Source: a virus
Strand: one strand, 5' to 3'
Length of the DNA stretch: 64,000 bases
Virus record (IMG/VR): IMGVR_UViG_3300026382_000175
Coordinates: 1 to 64,000 of that record
The first letter of the stretch is position 1; every line of letters begins with the position of its first letter. Below the pieces are notes generated by a model. The model was not told the origin of the DNA. It did no database searches and saw only the letters and a program-made list of their open reading frames with translations. The translations under genes and the position numbers were made by a program. Shown here piece by piece: positions 42,317-50,896 of the stretch.

Positions 42317-42353
42317 CCTGAAATTCTAATCCAATTCTGTTTAGTTTAGTAGA
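42317..42353 (+). promoter_or_regulatory. Phage promoter-like motif P2 (rightward)
   Basis: CCTGAAATTCTA, 10 bases, GTTTAGTTTAGTAGA. The second box starts 39 bases before ATG 42378, the same distance as at other copies. Confidence 0.7.
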
Positions 42354-42377
42354 ATAGGTTAACAGGAGGTTGTAAGT

Positions 42378-44612
42378 ATGGAATATAGAGTAGAGAGGAT
42401 AGTTCAGGTTAGTAGATATAAGAAGTTGGGAGAAGAGGTAGATAGGACTACTGGTATAGTTTTTGTTAAGTATTACGATAGGCATAAGAAAACTGAGTTT
42501 TCAGCCTTCAAAAGTAAAGAAGATGCTAGGAAGTACTGGGAATATTGGATTGGACACGACCCAGAGGCTTTAAAGTTCTACATAAGCAGTGCTACGATAG
42601 AGGGAGAGTTTTCAGACTTTACCAGAGATGTAATAGAGTTTGAAACTCCTAATGGTAATAGATATCTCTCCTACTACAAAACAGATTTCTCCTTTGGTAA
42701 GGATTCTAACTTTACCTTTGGAGTTCATGTTCCTAAAGGTACTACTCCTTACTATCCTACTGGTTGGTGGAATCTAAATGTACCTATGAAACCAGAAGAC
42801 AAATTGATAATAGGAGTAGGTTCTCAGGTTAATATGGGTAAAGCTTTCACTAAAGAGCTAACCATAGATGAGTTCATAAAACTTATGGAAGCTAAAGGTA
42901 AGTTCTACACTCCCTTTGTCTTTGAGAATAACAAGAGGAATAAAGCTAACGCTTACAGACCTGAAAATTCATTAACAATGATCTGCATTGACGTAGACGA
43001 TGATTTGAATTTGATAGATATTCTGAAAGAAAAAGATAAAAATGGGTTTGTTAATTCCTTTCTTAATAGAGTTACCTACTACCTAGAGCAAGTTAGTAAG
43101 AGTGGAGAAGGTTATCACTTCTTTGTACCTGTAAAGGTAAAAGACACTCAGCAACTCTTAAAAATTCTCAACTACCTTCAGCTAGAGTACAAAGGAATAG
43201 CAGATATTTCAGTATTTGAACCAGCTAGGCTAATCTTCTCCTCTCCTTACAGGATAAAAGAGGTTTCTAGGATAGCAGTTACTAGGAACTTTTATGCTGA
43301 TGTAGAGCTTACCCAATTAGAACCAGCTTCAGAGAGGTTAGAAAGAATCAAATCTCATCAGCTAACTATTGAGGGTCATAAGAACTATGTGAGGAATGAT
43401 GGAGCTCTCTACATAAGAACCTATGTAGATGGAGATAGGTTAGTTAAGTGGTTTGAGGAAAAGCATGGAAAACTAACTAGTAAAAAGCTTTTCTCAGTTC
43501 AAGTTACTTCTAATCGCCAATCTATTTCCTCTATAAGCAACGAAAATAGTAAGGTAAGTACTAAACCCTTAGGTAGGGGTAAAAAGTCCGATAATGGCCA
43601 AATAGATAAACGAGGAGGCAAATTTTGGGATGAGTTAAAAGCTAGTACCATAGCAACTGTGAAAGGAGATTTAAATCCAGTTTCAGATAAGAGTAAGGTA
43701 AGGGAATACCAGAGTGGGTTAATAGGATTGATTAAAGAGCTTTCCAAGTTAGCAGGATTTAAGTTCTATGAGTTCAACAGGTATGACAAAGATGGAAATG
43801 TAGTAGGTAATTATTACCAAATTTCAGTATCTCCTGATGAGAAATCTCCTATGGATATATTTCTGTATGATAACAACCCTGAGTTTTTCTACTTTCAATC
43901 TAAAAACGCTTTAAGACACTTCCCTAAGATATTTGAGGAGATAGTTAGCTATACTACTGATGGAAGACCTTGCTTACACATATCTTGGCTAATTAAACTG
44001 TTAAGCTTTATTTCCAAGAACTTCAAACCAGACTTCAACACAGCTAAGATTAAGGACTTGATTAAGAAGTATGGAATACATGAGAAGTATCTCTATTCTC
44101 ACTTTGAGGAAGTAGAAGGATATGTAGTAGAGCTAATCAAAGCTCTTATCAAGAAGAAAGGTAAACCTGTAAGAGTATCTAAATACATTCCTAAAGAAAT
44201 TATTAGCAAATCTAGAGTGTGGAGAAGTTTTAGGAAAGAGTTGGAAAGCTTAGGCTTTGTGTTTGAAAGGAAAAGAGGAGGGTTAGTAGTATATTGGGAC
44301 GAAGAGAAAAAGAAAGACATTGATTACCTGAAGTATAACTCTAAAGGGCTTTCTCCTAAACTGAGGAAAACCTTTAAGAAGTTCTTTGCAGTGGTAAGTC
44401 AGGAAACTTGGTTTGAAGAGATAGTAGTAATACTAGAAGAAAACTGGGTTAAGCATATGGTTTATTGGGTTAGGAAGATGGTAGGAGAGGAGTTGAGAAA
44501 GTGGGAAATGATGTTTAAACGAAAACTGCGAAGTGGAGAAATGTTGTGGTATGAGGATAAACAAAAGCCTATTAGTGCTTTGTCCTATGTGATTACTAGG
44601 ATGGTAGCTTGA
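42378..44612 (+). CDS. AEP-type primase-polymerase
   Basis: This is a 744-residue protein. Archaeo-eukaryotic primase motifs are visible: ICIDVDDD near residue 205 (motif I, DhD), SKSGEGYHFFVPV near 242 (motif II, sGxGxH) and ISVFEPARLIFSS near 281 (motif III plus the basic residue). The N-terminal 190 residues (FGVHVPKGT..YYPTGWW) are an accessory domain, and the C-terminal 350 residues are helical without a Walker A, so no helicase is fused. The linker at about 395-415 carries repeat L2. It probably makes primers or starts synthesis at the phage origin. The window also encodes a separate CHC2/TOPRIM primase, which is unusual. Confidence 0.75.
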   Translation: MEYRVERIVQVSRYKKLGEEVDRTTGIVFVKYYDRHKKTEFSAFKSKEDARKYWEYWIGHDPEALKFYISSATIEGEFSDFTRDVIEFETPNGNRYLSYYKTDFSFGKDSNFTFGVHVPKGTTPYYPTGWWNLNVPMKPEDKLIIGVGSQVNMGKAFTKELTIDEFIKLMEAKGKFYTPFVFENNKRNKANAYRPENSLTMICIDVDDDLNLIDILKEKDKNGFVNSFLNRVTYYLEQVSKSGEGYHFFVPVKVKDTQQLLKILNYLQLEYKGIADISVFEPARLIFSSPYRIKEVSRIAVTRNFYADVELTQLEPASERLERIKSHQLTIEGHKNYVRNDGALYIRTYVDGDRLVKWFEEKHGKLTSKKLFSVQVTSNRQSISSISNENSKVSTKPLGRGKKSDNGQIDKRGGKFWDELKASTIATVKGDLNPVSDKSKVREYQSGLIGLIKELSKLAGFKFYEFNRYDKDGNVVGNYYQISVSPDEKSPMDIFLYDNNPEFFYFQSKNALRHFPKIFEEIVSYTTDGRPCLHISWLIKLLSFISKNFKPDFNTAKIKDLIKKYGIHEKYLYSHFEEVEGYVVELIKALIKKKGKPVRVSKYIPKEIISKSRVWRSFRKELESLGFVFERKRGGLVVYWDEEKKKDIDYLKYNSKGLSPKLRKTFKKFFAVVSQETWFEEIVVILEENWVKHMVYWVRKMVGEELRKWEMMFKRKLRSGEMLWYEDKQKPISALSYVITRMVA
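43558..43620 (+). repeat. Linker repeat L2 in the primase-polymerase gene
   Basis: It encodes KPLGRGKKSDNGQIDK and matches the minus-strand sequence at 11163-11230 in the tape measure gene (41 of 48 bases by hand). The identical 20-base end segment covers ATAATGGCCAAATAGATAAA. Confidence 0.65.
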
Positions 44613-44636
44613 CCAGTATTATGTATTACTCAAAAA

Positions 44637-44705
44637 GTATTACTTAGTAATATTAAGTTTTGTTGATCCTAGCAAATTTTGAATACCAGTAATACTTAGT
44701 ATTAC
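44637..44705. repeat. 69-bp two-palindrome element, copy B
   Basis: GTATTACTTAGTAATAT, 9 bases, core TTGATCCTAGCAAATTTTGA, link, GTAATACTTAGTATTAC. Same length and spacing as copy A at 17374-17442. It sits between the primase-polymerase stop and promoter P3. Confidence 0.8.
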
Positions 44706-44738
44706 TGATTTCACAAATCGTAATACTGCTAAAGTTAG

Positions 44739-44776
44739 CCTGAAATTCTAAGGTTAGTTGGTTTAGTTTAGTAAAC
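44739..44776 (+). promoter_or_regulatory. Phage promoter-like motif P3 (rightward)
   Basis: CCTGAAATTCTA, 10 bases, GTTTAGTTTAGTAAAC. The second box starts 33 bases before ATG 44794 and is itself a GTTTA/TAAAC inverted repeat. Confidence 0.7.
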
Positions 44777-44793
44777 AATTTTAGGAGGTTGTT

Positions 44794-45000
44794 ATGACTA
44801 GAGTACTAAACATCTCAGGAGAGTGGGATGGGAAGGAAATAGTAGGTCATCTAAACTTTAGTGCAGGAGAGTTTTGGTTAGACATTAGTCAAAATGGGAG
44901 AATGGTAGAAATCAATGAAGGGGAATTTGCACTAGCCAAGTTCTTACAGCTTCTCCTAGATGAATTGGGAGAGGAATTTCTAACTGAACTTAAGAAGTAA
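44794..45000 (+). CDS. Small protein before SSB, unknown
   Basis: This is a 68-residue protein (beta: GEWDGKEIVGHLNFSAGEFWL; then a helix with an acidic start). It is the first gene after P3, followed by the SSB gene. The small beta fold could be a transcription or SSB partner, but no family is recognised. Confidence 0.5.
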   Translation: MTRVLNISGEWDGKEIVGHLNFSAGEFWLDISQNGRMVEINEGEFALAKFLQLLLDELGEEFLTELKK

Positions 45001-45039
45001 ATTGAATTGGAATTCATAAAACTTAACAGGAGGATAGTT

Positions 45040-45975
45040 ATGGGATTCAAGAAACCAGACCTAAATGCTATTAGGCAAATGCAAGAGCAGTTCCAATCTT
45101 CAAAATCTAACCAAACTGATTACAGGTGGGCTAGCTTACCTGAGAAAGGAGAAACTATCAAAGTAAGATTCCTACCTCCAGTAGGAGAAATGAACTTACC
45201 TTTCTTCAAGCTTTATAAACACTACCAAGTACCTAATCCAGAAGGAGAAGGTACTCTTAATTTCACTTGTCTTAGGACTTGGAATATGGAGTGTCCTATA
45301 TGCTCTAAAATTGAGCACTTAAAGAGGAAGTTTGGAGATGATTTCGTTAATCAGTGGTATGCTAGTATGAGAGGCTTCTTTAATGTGCTAATCAAAGATG
45401 ATCCTAACTATGTATCAGGACTACCTTACATTTTAGGTATGCCTAAGTCAGGTTTAATTTGGTTTTTAGGAATAATGGGAGATGAGGACTATGGAGACAT
45501 AACTGATCCTTATACAGGCTTTTGGGTTAAGATTAGCAGAATGGATAACAACCAGCTTAGGTTTGACATAGTTCCTAAACCTAGTCCAATAGCCTCTACT
45601 GATGAGGAAATTAACCAAATAGCAGAGCAGTGTTTTGACCTTACTAAGATTTGGAGAAACCCTGATGATGAGTACATTATAACAGCTAACAAGATAGCTG
45701 ATAGGATTGAAGCAATAGTTAAAGAGAAAGCAGGATTACTAGAAACAGGTAAAAGCGTAGTAGAAACTCCCAACCAAGTTAATCCTAATCCTGTTAACAT
45801 TACTAAACCTACTCCAGTTCCTCAACCAACTCAACCTAAAGTTGAACCTAATCAATCTTCTGTTCAGAAGCCTCCAGGAGCTCCAGATTGCTTTGGTAAC
45901 TTCAATGAAAGTGACACTAGATGTCTAATTTGTATCCACGAAATAGAATGTAGGCAAGCTACTCAAGGAGGGTAA
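45040..45975 (+). CDS. Single-stranded DNA-binding protein, gp32-like
   Basis: This is a 311-residue protein. ATG 45040 has AGGAGGA directly upstream and is preferred over an upstream TTG at 45007. The core includes YRWASLPEKGETIKVRFLPP, a gp32-like zinc module (His in LYKHYQVP, then CLRTWNMECPIC: H..C-x7-C-x2-C), and RGFFNVLI. After a Pro/Gln-rich linker there is a second Cys cluster (CFGNFNESDTRCLICIHEIEC) in place of the usual acidic tail; T4 gp32 lacks this. It coats ssDNA and coordinates helicase, recombinase and polymerase. The extra C-terminal cluster is the odd point. Confidence 0.82.
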   Translation: MGFKKPDLNAIRQMQEQFQSSKSNQTDYRWASLPEKGETIKVRFLPPVGEMNLPFFKLYKHYQVPNPEGEGTLNFTCLRTWNMECPICSKIEHLKRKFGDDFVNQWYASMRGFFNVLIKDDPNYVSGLPYILGMPKSGLIWFLGIMGDEDYGDITDPYTGFWVKISRMDNNQLRFDIVPKPSPIASTDEEINQIAEQCFDLTKIWRNPDDEYIITANKIADRIEAIVKEKAGLLETGKSVVETPNQVNPNPVNITKPTPVPQPTQPKVEPNQSSVQKPPGAPDCFGNFNESDTRCLICIHEIECRQATQGG

Positions 45976-45976
45976 A

Positions 45977-46261
45977 ATGTTTAAAATACTTTACATCAAT
46001 TCTGAACTAGAACCTAGTATTCAAGCTTCAATTAGGAGAAGATATCAGGACTATTTAACAGATAACCCATTACTAGCGATAGTAGAAGTTTCTAATGTAG
46101 AAGCTCCTAAGATTGTTAATGAAACGACTGAGGGGGAGAGGTTGGTTATCCCTCCCTCTCTTTTGGATTCAGTTATGGAAGAAGTTTTATATGCTTTAGA
46201 GAATCAAGATGGTAAATATTTGATTTCTTTTATGGAAGGTTTAGTTAAGCAAAACAATTAG
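45977..46261 (+). CDS. Small protein between SSB and UvsX, unknown
   Basis: This is a 94-residue protein (ILYINSELEPSIQASIRRRY; later MEEVLYALENQDGKYLISFM). It has a mixed fold, 1 base after the SSB stop. Recombination mediator proteins (UvsY) sit near UvsX in T4-like phages, but there is no sequence reason to call it UvsY. Confidence 0.45.
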   Translation: MFKILYINSELEPSIQASIRRRYQDYLTDNPLLAIVEVSNVEAPKIVNETTEGERLVIPPSLLDSVMEEVLYALENQDGKYLISFMEGLVKQNN

Positions 46262-46273
46262 GAGAGGTTAAGC

Positions 46274-47410
46274 ATGGCTAAAAAGGATGTTGATATTTTT
46301 GAAACTGGTTCTGCTTTAGATAAGATTAAAGAGTTAGCTAGTACTTCTTCTCTTACCTACGAGACTGGTATATATCCTCTAGATGCTTTGTTATCAGGAG
46401 GGATTCATTCAGGTAAGATTTATGAGGTATTTGGTAAGGAAAGCTCTGGTAAATCTACTTTAGCTCTGCACTTAGCTAAAGCATATTTAGACTTTTGGAA
46501 AGATGAAGGTAATGTACTTTGGATAGAGAGTGAGAGTGCTTTTGATGTTCAAAGGGCTGTTGCATTTGGAATAGATTTGTCTAAAGTATTAGTTCAAGAA
46601 GTAGAGATAGTTGAAGATGGATTTGAGTTAATAGAGAAGGTTCTAAAGAAGGCTGAGCAAGTAGGTAGGAAAGTGTTTATAGTGTGGGACACTATTGCCT
46701 CTTGTTCAACTAAGAAGGAAAAGGATGATGGTCAATTTGGAGGAGGTATTTCTGAGAAAGCTAGGATGATAAGAAGCCTCTTGAGGAGAATTACCATTCC
46801 TCTAGGTAAAACTGATTCAGTGTTACTTTTTGTTAACCAAGTGTACGATGTTATAGGTAGCTATACCAATGAGGTGGAAAGTCCTGGAGGTAGAGGTATT
46901 AAGTTCCACGCTTCTACCAGAATTCTAATAGAACAGAAAGCTCAGATTAAGAAAGTAGTTAACAATGTAGAAATTCCAGTAGGAATTAAGTCCAAGCTTA
47001 CTCTTAAGAAGAACAAGTTAGGACTTCCAGGACTTTCAACTATGTTAGTTATATTTGGAGAGAAAGGAATAGATAAGTGGGCTACTATAACAGATTTCCT
47101 TAAGCAACTACCTGAGGTTAAGAAGAGTGGAGCTTGGTTTACATTAGAGTTACCTGATGGAAATTCTATTAAGTTTCAGAATGAAAAACTCTTAAAACAA
47201 AAGGTAGAGGAAAATCCTGAACTAGAGGAATTCATTAAGTACCTCATCTATAAGTACTATGCTGAACTTTCTATGTTTATGAAAATCAAGTTTTATGATT
47301 GGTTAATAGAGGTAGAAACTAAGTGGTATGGTAAACCTATTACCCAACTAAATGAAGAGGAAGAGAAGCTTTACCAAACTTTTAAAGAGGTAAAGGATGA
47401 AATTGGTTGA
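46274..47410 (+). CDS. uvsX: RecA/UvsX-like recombinase
   Basis: This is a 378-residue protein. Walker A GKESSGKST (about residues 54-62), a central VLWIESESAFDVQRA segment, Walker B KVFIVWDTIAS and a DNA loop region around DDGQFGGGISEKARM are all RecA-type. FVNQVYDVIGSY and SPGGRGIKFHAS also match RecA/UvsX. It catalyses strand exchange for recombination-dependent replication. The C-terminal 100 residues are not RecA-like. Its end overlaps a DUF29-like gene by 14 bases. Confidence 0.88.
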   Translation: MAKKDVDIFETGSALDKIKELASTSSLTYETGIYPLDALLSGGIHSGKIYEVFGKESSGKSTLALHLAKAYLDFWKDEGNVLWIESESAFDVQRAVAFGIDLSKVLVQEVEIVEDGFELIEKVLKKAEQVGRKVFIVWDTIASCSTKKEKDDGQFGGGISEKARMIRSLLRRITIPLGKTDSVLLFVNQVYDVIGSYTNEVESPGGRGIKFHASTRILIEQKAQIKKVVNNVEIPVGIKSKLTLKKNKLGLPGLSTMLVIFGEKGIDKWATITDFLKQLPEVKKSGAWFTLELPDGNSIKFQNEKLLKQKVEENPELEEFIKYLIYKYYAELSMFMKIKFYDWLIEVETKWYGKPITQLNEEEEKLYQTFKEVKDEIG

Positions 47411-47870
47411 AGAGCTTAAATCTTTATTGGACTTGCTTTATGAAAAAGCAAGGAAGGTTTCTGATGTAGAGAATAAAGTTACAGGTTTGTGGTATCAAGT
47501 AATTAAGCACTTGATTAAACTATACCAGTATCAAGACCCTTACGATAGAGATAAACATATAAGAGATTTAGCAACCTATGTGTATGATATACTGGAGTAT
47601 TTAGACTCTTCCAAATCTCCAGTTTCAGAAAGAAAGCTAAGAAAGTGGTTCAATTGGGATAACATAGATAGGAGTATAAAGATTAAAATCAGGCAAGTAC
47701 ATAACAGGTACACAGCTATTAGACCTAAGTTGTCTGATGAAGAAACTATTAAGATAGTTAAAGACAAACTAGCCCAACTTTTACCTTGCTTGTCTAACAT
47801 AGACATTGATTGTGTAGAGAGTTGGATTAATCAGATTAGAGCTGAGGTTCAAAATGAGGATAATTCTTAA
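47397..47870 (+). CDS. DUF29-like protein, paralogue 1
   Basis: This is a 157-residue helical protein. LWYQVIKHLIKLYQYQDPYD then a helix with HIRDLATYVYDIL matches the DUF29 pattern (a HL.K...q...R...W...I). It is paralogous to 55766-56215 and 63312-63794, which share the LW..I..H..KLY segment, a KLRKWF/KLYDWY segment and a C-terminal ..I...V..K...LL.CL segment. It overlaps both UvsX and the UvsW-like gene. The function of DUF29 is unknown. Confidence 0.65.
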   Translation: MKLVEELKSLLDLLYEKARKVSDVENKVTGLWYQVIKHLIKLYQYQDPYDRDKHIRDLATYVYDILEYLDSSKSPVSERKLRKWFNWDNIDRSIKIKIRQVHNRYTAIRPKLSDEETIKIVKDKLAQLLPCLSNIDIDCVESWINQIRAEVQNEDNS

Positions 47871-49371
47871 AGATAAATTTTGCTACATTGAAGGCTCTCC
47901 TTGGGAAATAAGGAGAGCCAAATCTATCTTAACTTGGAGAGATAAGAATACAGGATTTTCTTATTATCTGTTTAGAGAGTTAGAGAAGAATAAACTACTG
48001 GAAACTTATTGGGGAATTTACTTTTACTTAAAAGATTGGGTTAAACACGAGTTAGTTTTAGAGACTGATTACTACCCAATCTTGCTTAGATTAGGTAAAG
48101 TTCAACCTAAGTTAGTTAAGGAAATTGATTCTAACCTTCTTCCAGGAATTACTCTATTTCCTCATCAGTTAGTAGGAGTTAGAAAAGCTTTACTCTATAA
48201 AACTGGAGTAATAGAAGTTGCTACTGGTGGTGGAAAAACTGAAATGTTTATAGCTACAATAAAGTGGATTTTGGAGAACGAAAATTCTGATGCTAGGTTC
48301 CTTGTAGTAGTTCCTTCAGAGTTCTTACTGAACCAAACTTATGAAAGGTTCTTGAAAAGAGGATTTTCTAAATCTCAGTTAGGTAAGTATTATGGTAAGC
48401 AAAAGAAGTTAGGTCAAATAACAATAAGATTGATAAACTCTGTTAACAAAGCTTTTGATGAAAACAATCCAGATTTAGGTTTTCTCAATTGGCATAAAGA
48501 ACTGTATGGATTAGTAATTGATGAGGCTCATCACATTAGAGGAGAAACTTATAAAAGACTTCTCCTTAACTCTATGCATGCTGAGTACATTCTAGGTTAT
48601 TCAGGTTCACCTTATAAGGAAACTGTGGAAACCAACTTTGGAGACGCTATTATCCAAGCTATTACAGGAGGAGTTATTTACAGAGTACCTATGTCTTACT
48701 TGGTAAAGGAAGGATTGTTAGCTCAAATGTATGTTTACTTTGAGAAATTAGGAGGACAGTTTGCTCAGTTTCCTACTTTATGGAATGAAGTTTATACTAA
48801 GTATATAGTTGAGAACAAAGAGCGTAATGAGAAAATTATTGAGTGGATTAGGTTCTTCCAAGAGTGGAAAGTTCCAACTTTAGTATTAGTTCAAAGATTA
48901 GCTCATGGTAAAAAGCTACTTAACATGCTTAATGATGATAAATCAGTTTGTATATTTGGAGGAGGAGAGTGTTATATCTGTGAACATGGAGGATTGGTTA
49001 ACATAGGAGAGATAGATTACTCAGAGCTTAAGAGGAAAGTAGAGAATGGAGAAATCCTAACGATTATAGCTTCCCAAGTTATGGATGAAGGAGTTGATTT
49101 ACCTGAAGTAGGAGCAGTTATAATGGCTGGAGCAGGTAAGTCTTCTATTAAGCTAAAGCAAAGGATAGGTAGAGGAGCTAGGAAAGGTTCTACAGGAGTT
49201 AGTTTTTTGGTTGACTTCAAAGATATTGGTCATGTTTACCTTTATGCTCAGTATAAGAAAAGGAAGGAACTTTATCAAGAACAAGCTATTGAAGAGATAG
49301 ATAATTCAGTTGAATTTAAGAAGAAGGTAATAGAAGTTTATGGAAAGGAGGTAGAAAATGAAAAGATTTGA
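47854..49371 (+). CDS. SF2 DNA helicase, UvsW-like
   Basis: This is a 505-residue protein. Motifs: LFPHQLVGVRKAL (Q-like), ATGGGKTE (Walker A, about residue 122), VIDEAHH (about 223), YSGSPYKE (III), then ASQVMDEGVDLPEVG (V) and QRIGRGARKG (VI). The N-terminal 90 residues differ from the core. UvsW remodels branched DNA and R-loops, and its place after UvsX supports that role. It overlaps the DUF29-like gene by 17 bases. Confidence 0.85.
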   Translation: MRIILKDKFCYIEGSPWEIRRAKSILTWRDKNTGFSYYLFRELEKNKLLETYWGIYFYLKDWVKHELVLETDYYPILLRLGKVQPKLVKEIDSNLLPGITLFPHQLVGVRKALLYKTGVIEVATGGGKTEMFIATIKWILENENSDARFLVVVPSEFLLNQTYERFLKRGFSKSQLGKYYGKQKKLGQITIRLINSVNKAFDENNPDLGFLNWHKELYGLVIDEAHHIRGETYKRLLLNSMHAEYILGYSGSPYKETVETNFGDAIIQAITGGVIYRVPMSYLVKEGLLAQMYVYFEKLGGQFAQFPTLWNEVYTKYIVENKERNEKIIEWIRFFQEWKVPTLVLVQRLAHGKKLLNMLNDDKSVCIFGGGECYICEHGGLVNIGEIDYSELKRKVENGEILTIIASQVMDEGVDLPEVGAVIMAGAGKSSIKLKQRIGRGARKGSTGVSFLVDFKDIGHVYLYAQYKKRKELYQEQAIEEIDNSVEFKKKVIEVYGKEVENEKI

Positions 49372-49708
49372 AGTTAAACACATTTATGGTAAGTATGAAG
49401 GTGATAGAGGAGAACTCCTTTATCGCCACACTACTTGTGATGAAGAAGGAAGAGAATACAATGTAGAGATTAGAAAGATTGATGAAGAAACTTGTTTGGT
49501 AGAAGTTACTTCTATGGATGAATCACAACCAGAAGGTTGTGAAGTTTTAGTTAAAGCAGTTGGAGCAGATAATGTATTTATTGAAGCTTATGAACCTCGT
49601 GAACATTGGCAAGTTGTATTTGAACTTGAAGAAAATAATGAGGAGAAAGAAATAAAAATTGGATTGGGATTATTGCATCTATTAGATTTGCAAATTAAAC
49701 CTCTCTAA
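49358..49708 (+). CDS. Unknown protein, 116 residues
   Basis: An acidic, beta-rich protein (EYNVEIRKIDEETCLVEVTS; WQVVFELEENNEEKEI) overlapping the helicase end by 14 bases with AAGGAGG before ATG. A hairpin follows it. No family recognised. Confidence 0.45.
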   Translation: MKRFEVKHIYGKYEGDRGELLYRHTTCDEEGREYNVEIRKIDEETCLVEVTSMDESQPEGCEVLVKAVGADNVFIEAYEPREHWQVVFELEENNEEKEIKIGLGLLHLLDLQIKPL

Positions 49709-49714
49709 CTTGAG

Positions 49715-49737
49715 CTTAGTCTATTATAGAGACTAAG
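49715..49737 (+). terminator. Hairpin after the UvsX-UvsW operon
   Basis: A perfect 8-bp stem CTTAGTCT / AGACTAAG with a 7-base loop lies 6 bases after the stop. Only a weak A/T tail follows, so termination may be partial. Confidence 0.45.
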
Positions 49738-49776
49738 TAGTAAAAAGCTTGTGTTTAAGGTTGGTGGAGGAGTGGT

Positions 49777-50253
49777 ATGTTTAGTTTACTAGAGCTGATT
49801 CCTAAAAGTGTAGCTGAGAAGCTTAAAACTCTTCAGGTTAAAGAACTTAACAGGTATGTTCAATACTTAAAGGAAACTGTTAAGGAAAGGGTAATAACTC
49901 TTTTGCATTACAGAAACCACAACTTAGAAGCTCTATCTTCTATACCTGAATTTCCTTACCAAGTAGGTTTATTTTGGGTAGGACAGTTAGACTCTAGGAG
50001 GAGGCTAGAACAAGATAGAGATGACCCTTTAGTTATTCAAACCGTTTGGAATAAGGACATTTTCCTATTCCCTACTCTAGTGTTCCAATCTCAACAAGAT
50101 TTAGAAAATTGGTTAGATAACCAAATCTGGGATAATCAACCTTTTTTGTATAGGGAGGGTAAGGTTTACTACTATGAAAACTTCTTACCTTTAGGAGATA
50201 AGAGGTATTCTTCAATATCAATATTTTACAATAAGCTGTATCCTCTTTTGTGA
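49777..50253 (+). CDS. Unknown protein, 158 residues
   Basis: It starts with helices (SLLELIPKSVAEKLKTLQVKE) and ends with an aromatic-rich part (FLYREGKVYYYENFLPLGD). The gene has GGAGGAG before ATG. No family recognised; it belongs to a run of small unknown genes between UvsW and primase. Confidence 0.45.
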   Translation: MFSLLELIPKSVAEKLKTLQVKELNRYVQYLKETVKERVITLLHYRNHNLEALSSIPEFPYQVGLFWVGQLDSRRRLEQDRDDPLVIQTVWNKDIFLFPTLVFQSQQDLENWLDNQIWDNQPFLYREGKVYYYENFLPLGDKRYSSISIFYNKLYPLL

Positions 50254-50261
50254 GGTGAATT

Positions 50262-50447
50262 ATGCCATGTATCCCTTACTGGGAACTGATAAGAGGAAAG
50301 TGGGTGTTCAAAATCTTAATAGTAAGTGATAGGGATAAGGTTATTTACGATGGAGAATTCAACAAGAAGGATCAAAAGCTACTTAAACTGATTGAAGAGT
50401 ACTCAGATGATTTTGAAAGGTTTAAACAAAGGTATTTGGAGGGCTAG
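50262..50447 (+). CDS. Small unknown protein, 61 residues
   Basis: It contains WVFKILIVSDRDKVIYDGEF, a beta-rich segment followed by an acidic/basic helix. It starts 8 bases after the previous gene with GAGGTG. No family recognised. Confidence 0.45.
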   Translation: MPCIPYWELIRGKWVFKILIVSDRDKVIYDGEFNKKDQKLLKLIEEYSDDFERFKQRYLEG

Positions 50448-50449
50448 GT

Positions 50450-50896
50450 ATGTTGGATAAAGTACTATTTTATTCAGAGAAAGTGCTTGAAAGTATAGGT
50501 ATAAAGAGAGAGTGGCAATATAGAAGCCTTAATGTAGTTAGTTTAATAGGATTATTAATTGGGATAATAGTTTCATTAACTTATCCTTTCAAATATTCAG
50601 CTAATGATTACCTTTTACTATGGATTCTCAGAGGAGTTGGAATAGTTATTGTTGGGTTTGTTTTCCACATATTCTACTTTTTGTTAGGAGCTTGTTTAGA
50701 TGAAATAAATGATGAAGATATTAATTTTGCTGAGTTGATTGGGCTTATAATATTTCTTATAACACTTTTTGTAGTTTCAGTTGTATTAGGTAGTTGTGTT
50801 GGTATTGTAGGGATACTAATAACCTTTCTGTTCCAGAAATTAACTAAAGTTAAAGTTAGAAATATTTTCCTTTTTCTTAAGGGAGGTACAAAATGA
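50450..50896 (+). CDS. Integral membrane protein, 3-4 TM helices
   Basis: This is a 148-residue protein with hydrophobic segments VVSLIGLLIGIIVSLTYPF, LWILRGVGIVIVGFVFHIFY and LIGLIIFLITLFVVSVVLGS plus a following one. It is the only clear membrane protein in the window. Holin or superinfection-exclusion roles are possible, but there is no adjacent lysis gene, so no function is assigned. Confidence 0.65.
   Translation: MLDKVLFYSEKVLESIGIKREWQYRSLNVVSLIGLLIGIIVSLTYPFKYSANDYLLLWILRGVGIVIVGFVFHIFYFLLGACLDEINDEDINFAELIGLIIFLITLFVVSVVLGSCVGIVGILITFLFQKLTKVKVRNIFLFLKGGTK

Noticed and set aside
42273-42485. Minus-strand frame across the P8/P2 promoters and the primase-polymerase start
   Set aside because: It would overlap two promoter motifs and the start of a strong gene, and has no SD.
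49715-49737. Full-strength intrinsic terminator
   Set aside because: The stem is short and not GC-rich and no T-run follows; it is kept only as a weak hairpin.
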